From the NCBI GenBank assembly GCA_022361535.1, contig JAKSAU010000172.1, positions 1 to 8,478 on the forward strand: a stretch of 8,478 nucleotides of DNA, in the 5' to 3' direction. Under the pieces are notes generated by a model. It had not been told where the DNA came from. It saw only the letters and a program-made list of their open reading frames with translations, and ran no database searches. Source of the stretch: Desulfobacterales bacterium. Its GTDB lineage: Bacteria; Desulfobacterota; Desulfobacteria; Desulfobacterales; Desulfobacteraceae. The translations under genes were made by a program, and so were the position numbers. Positions 5,349 to 8,478 of this stretch are shown one piece after another (the stretch's first letter is position 1; every line of letters begins with the position of its first letter).

Positions 5349-6449
5349 ATGAAACAACTCATGAAAAAATCTTTGATTTTACAATTGGTTACCAGCCTTT
5401 TTATTATGGCTGCATTAGTGATGGCATCCCCTGCCCAGGCCAAAGAGCCCTGGATGTTTGATCAGATTGTTGATGTGGATTTCGTCATTTCCAAAATTTC
5501 TGTTCCCATGGACGAAGATGTAATGATCATTGATGCAAGACCTTATAAACCCAAGTATACAAAAGGGTTTATCCCTGGAGCAGTCAGCATTCCTTTTTCT
5601 GAATTTGATAAGAAAAAAGATATGCTTCCTAAAAACAAAGATGCCCTGCTCATCTATTACTGTGGCGGTGTAAAGTGCAAACTCAGCCATAAATCTGCGA
5701 AAAAAGCGGTCGCTCTTGGGTACACCAATGTAAAAGTATTCTCCAAAGGGTTTCCCGAATATAAAAAACAGCCAGGCGCTTATCCTGCTGTAACTGCGGA
5801 GCAGGTAGCTGCCCAGATCGCAGAAAATAAAACCCTGGTTGTCGATTCCCGTCCCCAGAAAACCAAATTTGATAAAGGCCACATCCCCACAGCCATCAAT
5901 ATTCCCTTTTCCCAGTTTGATGCCTTTAAAGGCAAACTGCCAAGGGATCTTGAAACACCCATCATTTTTTACTGCGGCGGCCTGAAATGTAAACTGAGTC
6001 ACAAATCTGCAGCCAAAGCCATTGCCATGGGTTACAAAAAAGTATCTGTTTTTACCTACGGGTATCCGAACTGGAAAAAAATGTATGGTGCAAACGCGGC
6101 AGCTGTAGCTGTTAAAGCCGGCGAAGTGGAAGGCTCCATTGATCTTGAGCGGTTCAAAAAGATCGTCGCTGAAAACCCCTCTTCCATCATGCTCATCGAT
6201 TCAAGGGATGCGGATGAATTTGCCAAAGGTCATTTTAAAACTGCAGTCAATATCCCCACTGAAAACCTTGAGCCTAAAATCAAAGAGCTTCCTTCTGACA
6301 AACCCATTGTGTTTGTCTGCTCAACCGGCGCCAGGAGCGGTGAAGCATACTACATGGTTAAAGACGTAAGAGAGGCACTTGAAGTTTATTACGTGGAAGC
6401 CACAATCGATTACAAAAAAGACGGTTCCTACACCATTAAAAAGAACTAA
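5349..6449 (+). CDS. Exported protein with three rhodanese domains
   Basis: A 366-residue periplasmic protein. The signal peptide covers about residues 1-31 and ends SPAQA before KEPW. Three rhodanese domains follow. Domain 1 (about 38-140) has active loop C105-GGVK-C110; domain 2 (about 147-245) has C209-GGLK-C214; domain 3 (about 262-355) has C324-STGAR. Each catalytic cysteine follows a hydrophobic strand, and each domain keeps a DxR-type entry (IDARP, VDSRP, IDSRD) and an IP(F/T) segment. Domains 1 and 2 are close copies sharing KCKLSHKSA; domain 3 is different. Rhodaneses carry sulfane sulfur as a cysteine persulfide, so this is a likely periplasmic sulfur carrier or transferase for polysulfide, thiosulfate or tetrathionate. 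AAGGAG (5338-5343) sets the start. It is the first gene of the sigma-54 operon, 31 bp before the next. Confidence 0.92.
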   Translation: MKQLMKKSLILQLVTSLFIMAALVMASPAQAKEPWMFDQIVDVDFVISKISVPMDEDVMIIDARPYKPKYTKGFIPGAVSIPFSEFDKKKDMLPKNKDALLIYYCGGVKCKLSHKSAKKAVALGYTNVKVFSKGFPEYKKQPGAYPAVTAEQVAAQIAENKTLVVDSRPQKTKFDKGHIPTAINIPFSQFDAFKGKLPRDLETPIIFYCGGLKCKLSHKSAAKAIAMGYKKVSVFTYGYPNWKKMYGANAAAVAVKAGEVEGSIDLERFKKIVAENPSSIMLIDSRDADEFAKGHFKTAVNIPTENLEPKIKELPSDKPIVFVCSTGARSGEAYYMVKDVREALEVYYVEATIDYKKDGSYTIKKN

Positions 6450-6480
6450 ATGAATACGTTATAATTTAAGGAGAACGTTC

Positions 6481-6831
6481 ATGCTTAAAAAGACACTAAT
6501 TACGGCTATAGTTATCATGTTTACCTTTGGTACCGTTGGTGCTGCATTTTGTGCAGAAGGCCCCGGCGGCAACAAGAGAAAAGGTAAATACACTTACCGC
6601 AAACTTGTAAAAAAATGTTTTGAGAGAGGTGCTGTGGAATCAGCTTCTCCCAAGGTCAGTCCGGCTGACAAAAAAATGGCAGAATGGACAGCTATTTTCG
6701 AGGGCAAAGACTTTTCAGCATTTGGTTGTGATGAAGAATGGACCAATGCATCTGACAAAGATATCCTTGATATCTATTCTTACTTTTACAGTTTTGCTGC
6801 AGACTCTCCTACCCCTGCGACATGTAAATAA
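6481..6831 (+). CDS. Small exported cytochrome c-like protein lacking the heme motif
   Basis: A 116-residue protein with a signal peptide, probably cleaved after AFCA (residue 25). Its layout (RKGKYTYRK near the start, SPADKKMAEW, a Cys-containing EEW segment, DILDIYSY and a final ADSPTPATC) resembles short monoheme cytochrome c proteins of Desulfobacterota as I recall them. Where those have CxxCH, this reads V43-K-K-C46-F: the first cysteine and the histidine ligand are missing, so covalent c-heme binding is not expected. Three cysteines remain in the mature protein (C46, C83, C115). It may be a structural or sulfur-binding subunit of the octaheme cytochrome. AAGGAG (6468-6473) lies 7 nt before the ATG. 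No frameshift is visible. The family link is from memory, so the exact identity is uncertain. Confidence 0.7.
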   Translation: MLKKTLITAIVIMFTFGTVGAAFCAEGPGGNKRKGKYTYRKLVKKCFERGAVESASPKVSPADKKMAEWTAIFEGKDFSAFGCDEEWTNASDKDILDIYSYFYSFAADSPTPATCK

Positions 6832-6842
6832 ATAAGCGAATA

Positions 6843-6877
6843 ATTCCCCGGGCTTGTCCTTTGACCGGCCCGGGAAT
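6843..6877 (+). other. Intergenic hairpin between the small protein and octaheme cytochrome genes
   Basis: ATTCCCCGGGC (6843-6853) pairs with GCCCGGGAAT (6868-6877), giving 10 bp with one bulged C and a 14-nt loop. No T-run follows, so it is not a classical terminator. It may be a processing or stability element, or a partial attenuator, that sets the ratio of the two products. Confidence 0.5.
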
Positions 6878-6903
6878 CACCATTGATTCCAAAGGGAGGA
6901 GTT

Positions 6904-8478
6904 ATGGGAAAAACAATTGCCGGTGCCGTGTCACTATTTTTTATAGTTCTCGGTATAGTGGCAACAGGGATTACTGCCACAGAGCCGCAGGTCAACGGTG
7001 AGGCCCTTGGCATGAAACTGGCCAAGCAGGCAGTAAAAGCCAATAAACGGTGGACAACAACTGACCACTCAAAAATGGAGGCGCTGGATCAGGATTTCAC
7101 ATCCGGCAACCAGATTACACAGGCCTGTTTATCCTGCCACACAGATGCGTCCATGCAGTTCGAAAAAACCATTCACTGGACTTGGGAAGTGGAGTCTGAA
7201 ACCCCAGGCATTATGAACGGTAAGGCAGGACACGCCGTTAATAACTTTTGTATTTCCGGCAATGCCATGGAGGACAAAGGCTGCTTGGGATGCCATGTGG
7301 GATGGAACGGCACCAAAGAAGAGGTCAACTGCCTTAACTGCCACGGTGGTGAAAAATACAATTACAATGAAGCCTTCAGTGATATCCAGTCTTTCATGGA
7401 GGATGACGATCCTGAAACAAAGGAAATCATCACTGAACTTCAAGGCGAAATCAAAGACGCCGTAAAAAACATCACCATGCCTCAAAGGGATCATTGTGGA
7501 GAATGTCATTTTAAAGGCGGAGGCGGCGACGGTGTCAAACATGGTGATTTGGACACGTCTCTTGCAAAACCCAATAAAATGCTGGACGTTCATATGGCTG
7601 CAGAAGGAGCAGATTTCACCTGTACAAGATGCCACACCACGGTTAAGCACAATATTGCAGGACGCCTTTATACACGTCCGGCATCTGCCGAGCGTAAAAG
7701 CCTGATCGAAGATGATATGGCAACAAAGATCACCTGTGAATCCTGCCATGGCACCGTACCCCATAAAACAGATTCAAAAATGAACGACCATGTGGACAAG
7801 GTGGCCTGTCAATCCTGCCATATCCCTGAATATGCCCGTGTTAATCCCACTAAAATGTGGTGGGACTGGACTAAGGCAGGGGATCTGAAAGACGGTAAAC
7901 CTTATGCTGTTAAAGGAGAATTCGGCAAACCCACGTATAAATCCATCAAAGGTGAATTTAAGTGGGAGAAGAATGTTCAGCCTGAATACTTCTGGTACAA
8001 CGGATCCTTTTCCAATATCGGGATCAAAGATGAAATAGATCCGGCACAGATAGTGGAAGTCAGCCACCCTGAAGGTGAGCAGTCCGACCCCAATGCCAGA
8101 ATTCACCCATTTAAAATACACAAGGGCAAACAACCTTACGACAAGATCAACAAGCGCCTTGTAGCCCCGATTTTATCAGGGCCCAAAGGGTTTTGGACCA
8201 CATTTGATATGAATGATGCCATCACAAGGGGTAATAAAACCCTTGATGTCCCCTATTCTGGCGAATTTGATTATGTGGAAACGACCTATGCCTTCCCCAT
8301 CACCCATATGGTTGCACCGGCAGAAAATGCCGTAAACTGTACGGAATGTCATATCCGCGAGAACTCCCGGCTTGCCAACATCACAGGCATCTACCTGCCC
8401 GGACGGGATAAAAACAACTTTATCGACAGCATTGGCTTGATTGCCGTCCTTGCTGCATTCGGCGGGGTGGCGCTCCAC
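6904..8478 (+). CDS. Octaheme cytochrome c, tetrathionate reductase family (3' end off window)
   Basis: The visible 525 residues start with a signal peptide (about 1-25). Eight CxxCH motifs begin at C75, C127, C143, C198, C240, C278, C302 and C479. Eight hemes, the NNFCIS segment before the second motif and the long gap before the last heme fit the octaheme tetrathionate reductase (Otr) family. The Shewanella member reduces tetrathionate, nitrite and hydroxylamine in vitro and has a lysine-ligated heme. K151, just after the third motif, is a candidate for that lysine, unproven. From about residue 505 a hydrophobic helix begins and runs off the edge, so unlike the soluble Shewanella enzyme this one is probably membrane-anchored or fused to more helices. 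GGGAGGAG (6894-6901) precedes the ATG. It is the third gene of the sigma-54 operon and the likely catalytic core. Confidence 0.9.
   Translation, partial: MGKTIAGAVSLFFIVLGIVATGITATEPQVNGEALGMKLAKQAVKANKRWTTTDHSKMEALDQDFTSGNQITQACLSCHTDASMQFEKTIHWTWEVESETPGIMNGKAGHAVNNFCISGNAMEDKGCLGCHVGWNGTKEEVNCLNCHGGEKYNYNEAFSDIQSFMEDDDPETKEIITELQGEIKDAVKNITMPQRDHCGECHFKGGGGDGVKHGDLDTSLAKPNKMLDVHMAAEGADFTCTRCHTTVKHNIAGRLYTRPASAERKSLIEDDMATKITCESCHGTVPHKTDSKMNDHVDKVACQSCHIPEYARVNPTKMWWDWTKAGDLKDGKPYAVKGEFGKPTYKSIKGEFKWEKNVQPEYFWYNGSFSNIGIKDEIDPAQIVEVSHPEGEQSDPNARIHPFKIHKGKQPYDKINKRLVAPILSGPKGFWTTFDMNDAITRGNKTLDVPYSGEFDYVETTYAFPITHMVAPAENAVNCTECHIRENSRLANITGIYLPGRDKNNFIDSIGLIAVLAAFGGVALH

Noticed and set aside
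5415..6002. Long minus-strand open frame inside the rhodanese gene
   Set aside because: It is an antisense shadow of a clear triple-domain rhodanese and has no family features of its own.
7129..8478. Minus-strand open frames across the octaheme cytochrome
   Set aside because: The plus strand encodes eight CxxCH motifs in one uninterrupted frame; the antisense frames show no recognisable features.

Overview
The window looks like a chromosomal stretch from an anaerobic, cytochrome-rich sulfur-metabolising bacterium, most likely Desulfobacterota (a Desulfobacteraceae-type sulfate reducer). The reasons are the moderate GC with AT-rich intergenic DNA, AAGGAG-type ribosome sites, a sigma-54 activator with a Cys-rich PAS domain, an octaheme cytochrome of the tetrathionate reductase family, and several small sulfur-handling proteins. 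The lineage is inferred from protein style, not from a search.

Layout. Positions 1-23 may hold the first codons of a leftward gene. Positions 24-456 are AT-rich and non-coding. A stand-alone CheY-like receiver follows (457-855, +). A leftward three-gene operon (2867 down to 868) encodes a membrane-anchored thioredoxin, a Tat-exported ferredoxin with four Fe-S cluster motifs, and a four-helix b-type cytochrome; the last two overlap by ATGA. Next come a 403-bp control region (2868-3270) and a DsrE-family protein (3271-3630, +). A leftward sigma-54 enhancer-binding protein (EBP, 3646-5064) converges on it. After a second control region (5065-5348) a rightward operon begins: an exported triple-rhodanese protein, a small exported cytochrome c-like protein that has lost its heme motif, and an octaheme cytochrome c cut by the right edge.

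How it fits together. Both operons start from near-perfect sigma-54 promoters, TGGCATCGTTCTTGCT (minus, 2975-2960) and TGGCATACCCTTTGCT (plus, 5215-5230). Each has a GTTAAC-N5-GTTAAC dyad (one copy imperfect) centred 122 or 120 bp upstream of its -12 element. The EBP gene lies between the operons, so the simplest reading is one regulon controlled by this EBP. The second dyad also sits in the EBP's own leader, which suggests autoregulation.

The products suggest an envelope module that handles sulfur intermediates: rhodanese domains to carry sulfane sulfur, an octaheme reductase, an Fe-S/cytochrome b pair to move electrons between the quinone pool and the periplasm, and a tethered thioredoxin to keep thiols reduced. 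DsrE is the only cytoplasmic sulfur-handling candidate. Substrate and electron direction cannot be read from the sequence.
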